Shown here piece by piece: positions 26,971 to 35,007 of a DNA stretch of 64,000 nt. Made by a program: the position numbers and the translations under genes. Under the pieces are notes generated by a model. That model had not been told where the DNA came from. It ran no database searches and saw only the letters and a program-made list of their open reading frames with translations. This stretch comes from Cyanobacteria bacterium RU_5_0. GTDB taxonomy: Bacteria; Cyanobacteriota; Cyanobacteriia; Elainellales; Elainellaceae. Location: NCBI GenBank assembly GCA_012033255.1, contig JAAUSF010000004.1, forward strand, positions 1 through 64,000, read 5' to 3'. Numbering within the stretch: the stretch's first letter is position 1; the number at the start of each line of letters is the position of its first letter.

Positions 26971-28665
26971 ATGTTGCTTGAATCCAGCCCGACGCGGACA
27001 CATTCTAATCCTTTTACCCAGAAGTTAGACCTACAACGACGTACCGTTCGACCGATCGCTGTGTATGCCTTGCAGGGATTGGCATCTGATGGAAAACACC
27101 TACTCGCTCTCGATTCGGTACGAGGGTACTTGGTCGGAGTCGATTGCACTAACGACAACACCACGATCCTCAATCCCTTACATGTCAATGAGTTTTTGGA
27201 TGCAACCGGACTCGCCATCTGGGAGAAAGAGGTTTGGTTTACGAGGGAAAATGGGGTTTATCGATGTACTCTCTCAGACTTAACACCTCAGCCTTTCGCC
27301 GCGCTGCCTTACGATGCAAATGGAGTGGCAGTTTGGGAATCAACGGTTTACGTAACGTGCCAGAAATCAGGTTACATTTTTATCTTCGATCGCCATACGG
27401 GACGGCGGATTACGCAGTTCTCGCTTCCGGGTGTTGGCGTTGAAAATTTGACGATTCGAGGGGAAGAACTTTGGGTTTGTGACGATGTTGAGCGATCAGT
27501 CTACTGCATGGATCGGGCGACGGGAGAGGTTCGTTTCAGTGTGATCACTCCTTACGATGCTCCGTCTGGTCTGACGTTCCATCCTGACCCCAAAACGGGC
27601 GAGGATATTCTGTATGTGGCCTACGCGCAAGAAGAACTTTACATTCGCGATAACCCAAATGATCTGGATAATCCCTATGAGTTGACGAATCGCGATCGCA
27701 CATTCATTCATCCGCTTCATTTTTACTACTATGAGTCAGATCATTACGCGCTATCTAACGGGTTTTTAATTGAGATGTCTTATGTGGAAGAACTTTCCCC
27801 CTTGGAGGAAGTGCCACTGACCAATCTGGAATGGCGAATTGCTATGCCTGCGGAAACCGATCGCCAAAAAGTCCTTCACGTCGAGCCAGTTGGTATTCCC
27901 TTTACTGAAGAAACGCAAGATGGACAGCGAGTAGCTGTTTTCCGCTTTGATAAACTTGCTGCTCAAGAAGGGCAAATTTTTGGCTGGAAGGCGTTATTGG
28001 AAGTCCGGGGAATTAAATATTGCTTGACTCCGCGACAGGTTGAAAATAGTTCATCGTTATCGAATGACTTCCAGGAACGTTACCTGCTTGACGATGATGA
28101 ACTTGCGATGGATACTCTGCTTATCCGGGCGGCTGCGCGAGAGGCGATCGGCACTGAAACCAATATTCTGCGGAAGATTCTCAAGATTCGCAATTACGTA
28201 TACGATCGGATGTCCTATGGCATCAAACCTTACATTGATACCCCTGATGTCGCATTAGATCGAGGAATTGGCTCTTGCGGAGAATATGTTGGTATCTTGT
28301 TAGCACTCGCACGATTAAACGGGATTGCTTGTCGCACAGTCGGTCGGTATAAATGCCCTGCCGACCCTGATAAGAAAAATGTTCCTCTCCAGCCGGATTT
28401 TAACCATGTCTGGATTGAATTTTACGTTCCCGGATTTGGCTGGTTCCCAATGGAATCGAACGTAGATGACGTGATTGAAGGCGGCCCTTATCCCACTCGC
28501 TTCTTTATGGGCTTGCCCTGGTTTCACGCTGAGATTGCTAAAGGAATTCCCTTCGAGCGAATCAGTGCCCCCGACTTGCCAGAAGATATTTCGATCGGCG
28601 ATCTAGCCCTGAACCACGTCCGGTTTACCATCCTAGAAGAGTTACCCCCTCCGCTGGGGGAATGA
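26971..28665 (+). CDS. Beta-propeller plus transglutaminase-like cysteine peptidase domain protein
   Basis: 564 residues. Residues about 20-260 look like a six-bladed propeller (repeats such as GVAVWESTVYVTCQKSGYIFIFDRHTG). Residues about 280-390 form a beta-rich linker, then a transglutaminase-like core with Cys436 in GSCGEYVG, His479 in FNHVWIEF and an acidic third residue in FPMESNVDD. It is probably a peptidase or amide-processing enzyme. No signal peptide is apparent, so it appears cytoplasmic. The upstream methyltransferase is 161 bp away across G-rich repeat DNA. Confidence 0.8.
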   Translation: MLLESSPTRTHSNPFTQKLDLQRRTVRPIAVYALQGLASDGKHLLALDSVRGYLVGVDCTNDNTTILNPLHVNEFLDATGLAIWEKEVWFTRENGVYRCTLSDLTPQPFAALPYDANGVAVWESTVYVTCQKSGYIFIFDRHTGRRITQFSLPGVGVENLTIRGEELWVCDDVERSVYCMDRATGEVRFSVITPYDAPSGLTFHPDPKTGEDILYVAYAQEELYIRDNPNDLDNPYELTNRDRTFIHPLHFYYYESDHYALSNGFLIEMSYVEELSPLEEVPLTNLEWRIAMPAETDRQKVLHVEPVGIPFTEETQDGQRVAVFRFDKLAAQEGQIFGWKALLEVRGIKYCLTPRQVENSSSLSNDFQERYLLDDDELAMDTLLIRAAAREAIGTETNILRKILKIRNYVYDRMSYGIKPYIDTPDVALDRGIGSCGEYVGILLALARLNGIACRTVGRYKCPADPDKKNVPLQPDFNHVWIEFYVPGFGWFPMESNVDDVIEGGPYPTRFFMGLPWFHAEIAKGIPFERISAPDLPEDISIGDLALNHVRFTILEELPPPLGE

Positions 28666-28710
28666 TGAAGTAAGGAAGTGATGAAGTAGATAATTAGGGA
28701 AAACATCCCC

Positions 28711-28869
28711 CCTGTAAATTTTCTGTTGGTGGATGGCATGGTGTAGGGGCAATCCTTGGGTGGTTGCCTTGCGTCGGGGACAGATATGTTGGTCGGGACA
28801 GATATGTTGGTCGGGACAGATATGTTGGTCGGGACAGACACGTTGGTCTGCCCCTACTGATTCAAAATC
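28711..28869 (+). repeat. Interspersed repeat, copy B, with 18-bp tandem core
   Basis: This has the same ends as copy A at 2749-2824 (CCTGTAAATTTTC...TGGATGGCATGG and GGTCTGCCCCT...CAAAATC). The core holds four direct 18-bp units GGGACAGATATGTTGGTC at 28777-28848; the last unit has two substitutions. It lies downstream of the transglutaminase gene and converges with the next gene. A minus-strand frame reads the units as a six-residue repeat but is not protein-like elsewhere. Confidence 0.75.
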
Positions 28870-28944
28870 AACAAAAAATTTATAGGTGGAAAATATTCCA
28901 TCCCCCATCCCGTCATCCCCTCTTCATTCGCCCCAAGATCTCCA

Positions 28945-29475
28945 TCAATGCTCTGGCTGAAAATCACGGGTTTGACGTTGGGCAGTAAATTGCCAGGGTG
29001 TTCCGTCTAAGGTAAGTTGCCCAGTGAAAGTGGATTCCAAAAACTGATCGTTTGAGAGTTGGATTTGACCTTGAATGTTAACCAACGATGAGGCATCGGA
29101 TGCGCTGTTAGCTTGACATACTACAAAAGCGTCTGTTTCTCCTGACAAAACGATCTGCGGTTGTTTCCATTGCCCCGTGAGTGTGGGTCTTTCCTGCGCG
29201 GACATTTCTCTAGATGAGGTCGTTAGCTCGGAACTGGAATCTTCTAGTCGTAAAATTCCGTTGACGTAAATACCAGATTGTTGCATGTCTAGCGTTAATC
29301 GGGTTGATGCAGGACAACCTGGCGGAGCTTCTGTGCTGATATAGCGACCGTTGAGATTGGGAGGGGCTTTGAGGTTGGCTTCTCCGTAGGCTGACGTGAT
29401 GCGAAACAAAATCACCACGGTAGTGATCATGGTGCCGTAAAACAGCAAACTTTTGGGTTTGAAATGCTCTTTCAT
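28945..29475 (-). CDS. Hypothetical exported or membrane-anchored protein
   Basis: 176 residues with one N-terminal hydrophobic segment (about 11-30) that could be an uncleaved signal anchor or signal peptide. The rest is polar and beta-rich, with alternating TLTGQW, VNIQGQIQL and FTGQLTLDG strands that suggest a small barrel or lipocalin-like fold. Two cysteines (about 54 and 119) could form a disulfide. It sits 37 bp downstream of the antiporter gene on the same strand and may be cotranscribed. No family recognised. Confidence 0.7.
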   Translation of the reverse strand: MKEHFKPKSLLFYGTMITTVVILFRITSAYGEANLKAPPNLNGRYISTEAPPGCPASTRLTLDMQQSGIYVNGILRLEDSSSELTTSSREMSAQERPTLTGQWKQPQIVLSGETDAFVVCQANSASDASSLVNIQGQIQLSNDQFLESTFTGQLTLDGTPWQFTAQRQTRDFQPEH

Positions 29476-29512
29476 GAGATGCAGTTGTTGAGGGTATGGG
29501 AAAGACGATCGC

Positions 29513-31729
29513 TCATGAGGAATGTTTCAATTGCGATCGAGATTCTGTCGGTGCCAACGGGGTCAGGATGGCGGCTAAATGAGACGTAACTCGGCTATAG
29601 CGATGAGTGACTAACAGCGAAGATCGACATTCAACGGCTAGCGCATCGGTGTATTGTCCTAGGGTTTGCCGCTCAATTCCCCATTCGCGACTGGCTCCAG
29701 CGATCGTCAAATCCACTCCCTCTGATGCTCTAACAACGGCATCAAGGGGTTCAACTGACTCTGCTACACTGAGGGCAATGCGATCGTGGACGGCTTTGGG
29801 TAATTGTGTCATGACTGCCCGGAACTCATAGCTAAATTCCTTCACAGGCTGATCGGGTAGCGCGACTCGTAATACGGTCAGGTGGCTCTCTGGTTGATTG
29901 ACAAGAATTCGCAATGCCAACTCTAAGCCCAAATCATTGTGGATGTCTGATACATAGGGAACCAGGATTTTTTCGAGTCGTTCCCATTGGCGATCGATAA
30001 ACACAGCAACATCCGTTTTCGCCATGCTAAGAATCTGCCCAACTCGCCCACCTAAGAGGTTAGTGCTGAATGCCGGACGATGCCAGCCCATCAAGATCAA
30101 ATCGGCGTGTTCAACTTCGGCAATCTGGGTTGTTTCTCTAGCAACATCATTAGAAACCCGGACAATCGGATGGATGCGCGATCGGATTGATGGCGGTTCC
30201 AGGCTTTCAATCAATGCCTGTAGCTGAGATTGCTGTTTGATGATCAGGCGATCGGCTTCTAAAGGCGTACTGGCGAACGCATAGTCTTCTTCGAGTAAAA
30301 CTAGATTGAGTGGATTGATGACCGCCGATTGGAGATCTGCTCCGGCGATCGCAATTGCCAATTGCACTAACTCTCGCTGAGTTGTAGGATTTGCGACTGG
30401 CACCAAAATTCGATATACCCATGATTCACGGCTCGGTTGGACAGTGACTCCCTCAGACGGTTCTGCCCCCTCTGGGAAAGTGGGATCTTGCCGAATCAGA
30501 TCTTTGCGGATCTGATCTTTGGAATAGGTTATTTCTAGTAGCGGCGAGGTCATAAATGTCGTGACAAGCGCCATGATCACCAACATCGTGAAGAGTAGCG
30601 GCGAAATTACGCCCAAGCTGAGACCAATGTTCAGCACGATCAATTCAGTTAAGCCGCGAGTATTCATCAACCAACCCAACGCCGCTGCCTCTCGTTGCTG
30701 GATGCCACAGACTCGTGCGGCGATATAGGTGCCAACAAATTTACCTGTGATGGCAACGAGCAACACCGCCCCACAGAGGAACCACAATTCTGGACGGTTG
30801 AGCAATCCGACTTGGGTTCGTAAGCCGCTATAGGCAAAAAAGACAGGCAACAGAAAGGTAAGAACGAAATCTTCCGTTTTTTCGGCTAATTCTCGTGTTA
30901 ACCCCTCATTTTTTGGCATCGCGGCTCCAAGCAGAAATGCTCCAAAGATCAGGTGAATGCCGATTTGCTCAGTGATCAGAGCCGATGTTACGACGCCCAT
31001 GTAGATGCCTGCCAAGACAAATTGAGTCAGTTTGCCAGTCCGCTCATAGTGCTTGGCAAGGCGCGACAAAAACCACCGTCCTACGGTCAACATCAGGGTG
31101 ATATAGACGATCGAGGCTAGCAAGGTTGGGAGAGCCGCGATCATGCTGTTGTATCGAGTAACGGCGATCGCAGCCGCGAGTAAACACCAAGCTGTTACAT
31201 CATCCACAGCCGCACAGGTCAACGCCAAGGTGCCCAACTTTGTACCCTGAAGGTTGTTCTCGGTGAGAATCCGCGCTAACACCGGGAATGCCGTGATCGA
31301 CATGGCTGATCCCAAGAACAGAGCGAATGCGGTAAATGAAACACCGTCATTGGACACCAATGGATACAACAGCAACGACAGCAAGGCTCCTAGCGAAAAG
31401 GGAACAACGATGCTGACATGGGAGGTGAGGACGGCAATTTCGATCTGTCCCTGGAGATATCTGGGATTCAACTCCAGACCAATCAGAAACATGAAGAAAA
31501 TTAGCCCGACCTGAGACAGGATATCGAGAAATGGAACGGTTTCTGGCGGAAACAAGGCACTTGCCCATGCAGGAGCAAGCCAGCCAAATAGAGAGGGACC
31601 TAGCATGATCCCAGCCACAATTTCGCCAATTACCAGGGGTTGCCGGAGCCAGCGAAATCCCAGCCCCATCAGGCGGGATAGCCCAATTACCAACAAGACC
31701 TCGACAAGAACAAGGACAATTGTTGACAT
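29513..31729 (-). CDS. Kef/CPA2-type cation:proton antiporter with USP domains
   Basis: 738 residues. Residues 1-400 hold about 12 membrane helices of the Na+/H+ exchanger fold (IVAGIMLGPSLFG, FFMFLIGLELNP, AAVDDVTAWCLL with the acidic DD pair, NTRGLTELIVL). Residues about 440-590 and 600-725 look like two universal-stress-protein domains (VPVANPTTQRELV, ADLILMGWHRP; LVPYVSDIHNDLG, DLTIAGASREWG). The tail is Ser/Pro-rich. No TrkA/RCK domain is present. It would exchange K+ or Na+ for H+ across the cytoplasmic or thylakoid membrane, with nucleotide sensing by the USP part; the ion is not predictable. Confidence 0.92.
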   Translation of the reverse strand: MSTIVLVLVEVLLVIGLSRLMGLGFRWLRQPLVIGEIVAGIMLGPSLFGWLAPAWASALFPPETVPFLDILSQVGLIFFMFLIGLELNPRYLQGQIEIAVLTSHVSIVVPFSLGALLSLLLYPLVSNDGVSFTAFALFLGSAMSITAFPVLARILTENNLQGTKLGTLALTCAAVDDVTAWCLLAAAIAVTRYNSMIAALPTLLASIVYITLMLTVGRWFLSRLAKHYERTGKLTQFVLAGIYMGVVTSALITEQIGIHLIFGAFLLGAAMPKNEGLTRELAEKTEDFVLTFLLPVFFAYSGLRTQVGLLNRPELWFLCGAVLLVAITGKFVGTYIAARVCGIQQREAAALGWLMNTRGLTELIVLNIGLSLGVISPLLFTMLVIMALVTTFMTSPLLEITYSKDQIRKDLIRQDPTFPEGAEPSEGVTVQPSRESWVYRILVPVANPTTQRELVQLAIAIAGADLQSAVINPLNLVLLEEDYAFASTPLEADRLIIKQQSQLQALIESLEPPSIRSRIHPIVRVSNDVARETTQIAEVEHADLILMGWHRPAFSTNLLGGRVGQILSMAKTDVAVFIDRQWERLEKILVPYVSDIHNDLGLELALRILVNQPESHLTVLRVALPDQPVKEFSYEFRAVMTQLPKAVHDRIALSVAESVEPLDAVVRASEGVDLTIAGASREWGIERQTLGQYTDALAVECRSSLLVTHRYSRVTSHLAAILTPLAPTESRSQLKHSS

Positions 31730-31898
31730 AGTGTGAGTTAAAGTTGTGAGCTAAAGTAATTTCGGTCTGAATGTGAGATGTTTTGAGGCGATCGGGTCAC
31801 TCCAGGAAACATAATATATTCATCAAATTACCTTGAAGCTTCGATAGAGTCATCTACATTAAAATAATTGGCAATGTTCTAGTTACAGAAGGGCGATT

Positions 31899-32030
31899 AT
31901 GAGCCGTGACATTAGCGAACTAGGGTTTAAGTGTTGGACATGCGAACGATCGCCCACCCTGGTCGATTTTGAACAGCGAGGGGGTTATGCACAATTCGAG
32001 GTTTTTCCCGTAGATTGGATTAGGCAATAG
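31899..32030 (+). CDS. Possible 43-residue CxxC protein
   Basis: This reads from the ATG at 31899 (GAAGGG five bases upstream) to the TAG at 32028. The product has FKCWTCERSP near residue 10 with one CxxC pair and an aromatic C-terminus. The 355-bp gap 31730-32084 otherwise holds only the divergent promoters of the antiporter and M16 genes. A real small gene is possible from the SD and composition, but no homologue is known to me. Confidence 0.35.
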   Translation: MSRDISELGFKCWTCERSPTLVDFEQRGGYAQFEVFPVDWIRQ

Positions 32031-32084
32031 CCACAGAACTCGTTGATGAATTTACATTTGATCAGAATTATCCATCTTCGGATT

Positions 32085-34856
32085 ATGACTATATTCAAAA
32101 AGTTTCGCCTCTACTTATTGGTGGGCTTGTTTCTCAGTCTACTAGGCACTGTCTTTTTGTCTGGACTCCCGACCCAAGCACTCGTACCTGCCAACTCGAT
32201 CGCCTCTGCCCTCAGCATGACCGAAGGCGTCCAGAAAACAGTATTGGATAATGGTTTAACAGTGGTCACAAAAGAAGTCCACACGGCTCCGGTAGTCAGT
32301 GTACAAGTGTGGTATCGCGTTGGATCGCGCAATGAGCCAGCCGGAGAAAACGGCATTTCTCACCAGTTAGAACATTTGATGTTTAAGGGCACAACCGAGC
32401 GCCCGATTCAGTTTGGTCGTTTCTTCAGTGCCTTGGGCAGCCAATCCAATGCTTTCACCAGCTATGACATGACGGCATACTATGGCACTGTCGAGCGCGA
32501 CAAGCTAGAAGCCATGCTGGTTCTGGAAGCCGATCGCCTGGAAAATTCAGTGATTGGCAATGAGCAATTGGAGAGTGAAAAACGAGTGGTGATTTCAGAG
32601 TTGCAAGGCTACGAGAACAGCCCTCGCTATCGGTTAGATAGAGCCGTATTAAGAGCAGCCTTTCCCGATCATCCCTACGGGCTTCCGGTTGGTGGTACCA
32701 GGTCAGATGTGGAAAGCTTCACCGTTGAAGCGGTACAACGCTATTACCAGACCTACTACACGCCGGACAACGCCATCCTGGTCATTACGGGCGATTTCGA
32801 GACAGATGCTGTTTTGCCGAAAGTGCAGGAAATCTTTGGGCAAATTGCCAAACGCACAGGTAACGCTCCATCGGCGGGCGTTGTTCCGGTATCAGAGGTA
32901 CCTCAGTCACCGATCGTCCTACAGGAACCCGGAAGTGCCGCACTCCTGCAAATCGTCTATCCCATTGTTGATATTAATAATCCAGATGTGCCTGCGATCG
33001 ACCTGATGGACGCGATTCTCACTGGTGGACGCAGTGCCCGACTCTATCAAGCCCTGGTGGAATCAGGGTTAGCTAGCTCACTCGGAGCTTATGCTGCTGA
33101 ACTCATTGAACCGGGCTGGTATGAAATCTATGCAACAGTCGCGCCAGGACAATCGGTTGAAGCCGTCGATCGCGTTGTGGAGCAATCGATCACCCAGTTT
33201 AGAGAGCAGGGTGTCACAGAAGAAGAACTCGATCGTGCCAAAACGCTCCTGAAGACTTACTTGGTGTTGAGCAATCAGGATATTACCAGTCAAGCGAGTC
33301 AGTTGGGGTATTACGAAACGGTGACAGGCGATTATCAGTTTAGCGATCGCTATTTGGCGGCGATCGATCAAGTCACTACGGCTGATGTTCAGCGAGTCGC
33401 CCAAACCTATCTTGATCCGGCGAAGCGAACAGTTGGCTACTTTGAACCAACCCTACCTGATGGTTCTCCAGGGTCTTCTGGCGACAGTTCGAGTCGGATT
33501 GTGGAGAATTTTAATCCTGGTCAACCTGTCGATCCGGCGGAAGTGGCTCAATATCTGCCTCCCATCACCGAAGACACTCGCCCCAATTCTCAACCTATCC
33601 CCGAAAAATTCACGATCGATAATGGGTTAGAAGTGTTACTCTTGCCGGATTCCAGCACACCAATGATTAACCTTAGTGGATGGGTAGAATCGGGTGCTAG
33701 CTTTGATACGGAAGCTAACGCTGGACTTGCTAATCTCACCGCAAATAACTTGCTGAACGGCACTCAATCCAAAGATGCGCTGACGATCGCAAAAACTCTG
33801 GAAGACGAAGGCGCAAGTCTCTATTTCACCTCTCGACGCGAAGGGGTAGACATGGATGGTTATGCCCTCCAGGAGAACTTGCCCACGCTCATCCAAACGC
33901 TGGCAGATGTGATGCAAAACGCCACGTTCCCGGAGGATCAGCTAGAACTCAGCCGTCAACGAGCATTGTCACAGCTACGCGCCGAATTGGATGACCCACA
34001 ACAATTATCCTGGCGCGTCTTTCGACAAACGATCTATCCTGCCGATCATCCCTTCCACACTTTCTCGACTGAAGAGAGTCTGCTGGCAATCACTCAAGCG
34101 GATCTGGTCAACTTTTATCGAACCCACTATCGTCCGGATACGACTGTGCTGTCGCTTGTTGGCAACTTTGAGCCGGAGGCGGTGAAATCGCTGCTTAGCG
34201 AAGCATTTGGCAACTGGAAAGCAGAAGGTCAGCGTCCGAGTGTTCCCTATCCCAATGTTTCTTTGCCTCAATCGATGACACAGGTCGATCGTACTATCCC
34301 TGGTAAAGCCGAAGCTGTCACCTTTATGGGATATAACGGTGGCATTTCTCGCCAAGATCCTCGCTACTATCCCGCTTTAGTTATGAACGAAATCTTGGGA
34401 GGTAGCACCCTGTCGAGCCGCTTAGGAATCGAGATTCGCGATCGCCAAGGCTTAACCTACGGCATTTTCAGTTTCTTCCAGGCTGGACTCAATCCAGGAC
34501 CCTTCGCCATTTCCATGCAAACCTCCCCAGAGGATGCCGCGAAGGCGATCGAAAGCACACTGGCTCTCCTGCGACAACTTCGCGAACAAGGGGTAACACA
34601 GGCAGAAATCGATACGGCGAAGCGATCGCTCACTAGCAGTTACCCTGTCGATCTGTCTGACCCTACCGTTCTTGCCTCGGAGATTCTGTACAACGATGTG
34701 TATGGGCTAAGCCTGGAGGAAATTCGCCAATTCCCCGAAAAGCTCGAAGCCGTTACATCTGAACAAGTGCAGCAAGCGATCGACGATTTGATTCACCCCG
34801 AAAATCTGCTCATCGTCACGGCTGGACCGGGCAACGGTGGGACGATCGGCGGTTAA
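32085..34856 (+). CDS. M16 family zinc metallopeptidase (two-domain)
   Basis: 923 residues from the ATG at 32085, which gives a clean signal peptide (basic FKKFR, hydrophobic 9-24, then LPTQA); further starts at 32043-32046 are in frame but spoil it. The first M16 unit has the inverted zinc motif HQLEHLMF (H93, E96, H97) with the third ligand expected near E172. The second half repeats the fold without a zinc motif, as in the single-chain clamshell proteases. It is probably periplasmic and degrades peptides or processes exported proteins. It converges with the S9 peptidase gene across two hairpins. Confidence 0.92.
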   Translation: MTIFKKFRLYLLVGLFLSLLGTVFLSGLPTQALVPANSIASALSMTEGVQKTVLDNGLTVVTKEVHTAPVVSVQVWYRVGSRNEPAGENGISHQLEHLMFKGTTERPIQFGRFFSALGSQSNAFTSYDMTAYYGTVERDKLEAMLVLEADRLENSVIGNEQLESEKRVVISELQGYENSPRYRLDRAVLRAAFPDHPYGLPVGGTRSDVESFTVEAVQRYYQTYYTPDNAILVITGDFETDAVLPKVQEIFGQIAKRTGNAPSAGVVPVSEVPQSPIVLQEPGSAALLQIVYPIVDINNPDVPAIDLMDAILTGGRSARLYQALVESGLASSLGAYAAELIEPGWYEIYATVAPGQSVEAVDRVVEQSITQFREQGVTEEELDRAKTLLKTYLVLSNQDITSQASQLGYYETVTGDYQFSDRYLAAIDQVTTADVQRVAQTYLDPAKRTVGYFEPTLPDGSPGSSGDSSSRIVENFNPGQPVDPAEVAQYLPPITEDTRPNSQPIPEKFTIDNGLEVLLLPDSSTPMINLSGWVESGASFDTEANAGLANLTANNLLNGTQSKDALTIAKTLEDEGASLYFTSRREGVDMDGYALQENLPTLIQTLADVMQNATFPEDQLELSRQRALSQLRAELDDPQQLSWRVFRQTIYPADHPFHTFSTEESLLAITQADLVNFYRTHYRPDTTVLSLVGNFEPEAVKSLLSEAFGNWKAEGQRPSVPYPNVSLPQSMTQVDRTIPGKAEAVTFMGYNGGISRQDPRYYPALVMNEILGGSTLSSRLGIEIRDRQGLTYGIFSFFQAGLNPGPFAISMQTSPEDAAKAIESTLALLRQLREQGVTQAEIDTAKRSLTSSYPVDLSDPTVLASEILYNDVYGLSLEEIRQFPEKLEAVTSEQVQQAIDDLIHPENLLIVTAGPGNGGTIGG

Positions 34857-34921
34857 CCGGCACTTTCTCAGGTGAAGGGGTAAGCGTTCAACAAAATGGC
34901 AGCCGGATCACGGTTCGGGGT

Positions 34922-34959
34922 GCAGGGGTTTCACCCCTGCGTGGGGGTAACGCCCCCAC
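34922..34959. terminator. Back-to-back hairpins between convergent peptidase genes
   Basis: GCAGGGGTTTCACCCCTGC (34922-34940) and GTGGGGGTAACGCCCCCAC (34941-34959) are two perfect adjoining stem-loops with 8-bp arms. They sit between the stops of the M16 (+) and S9 (-) genes, followed by a C-run rather than U-tracts. A bidirectional transcription block is likely. Confidence 0.65.
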
Positions 34960-35007
34960 CCCCCCATTACCCATCAAATCTTGCTTGACAAAGCACTAGC
35001 TCTAGTC

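Noticed and set aside
28777-28848. Four 18-bp direct repeats that could be mistaken for a CRISPR array
   Set aside because: The units are head-to-tail with no spacers and no cas genes are nearby; they are the expanded core of an interspersed repeat.
28524-28908. Minus-strand frames reading the 18-bp repeats as a six-residue protein repeat
   Set aside because: The frames run antisense into the transglutaminase gene or are otherwise non-protein-like, with no start signal; a by-product of 18 being divisible by three.
32085-34856. Missing zinc motif in the second M16 half as damage
   Set aside because: Two-domain M16 proteases commonly have one inactive half.
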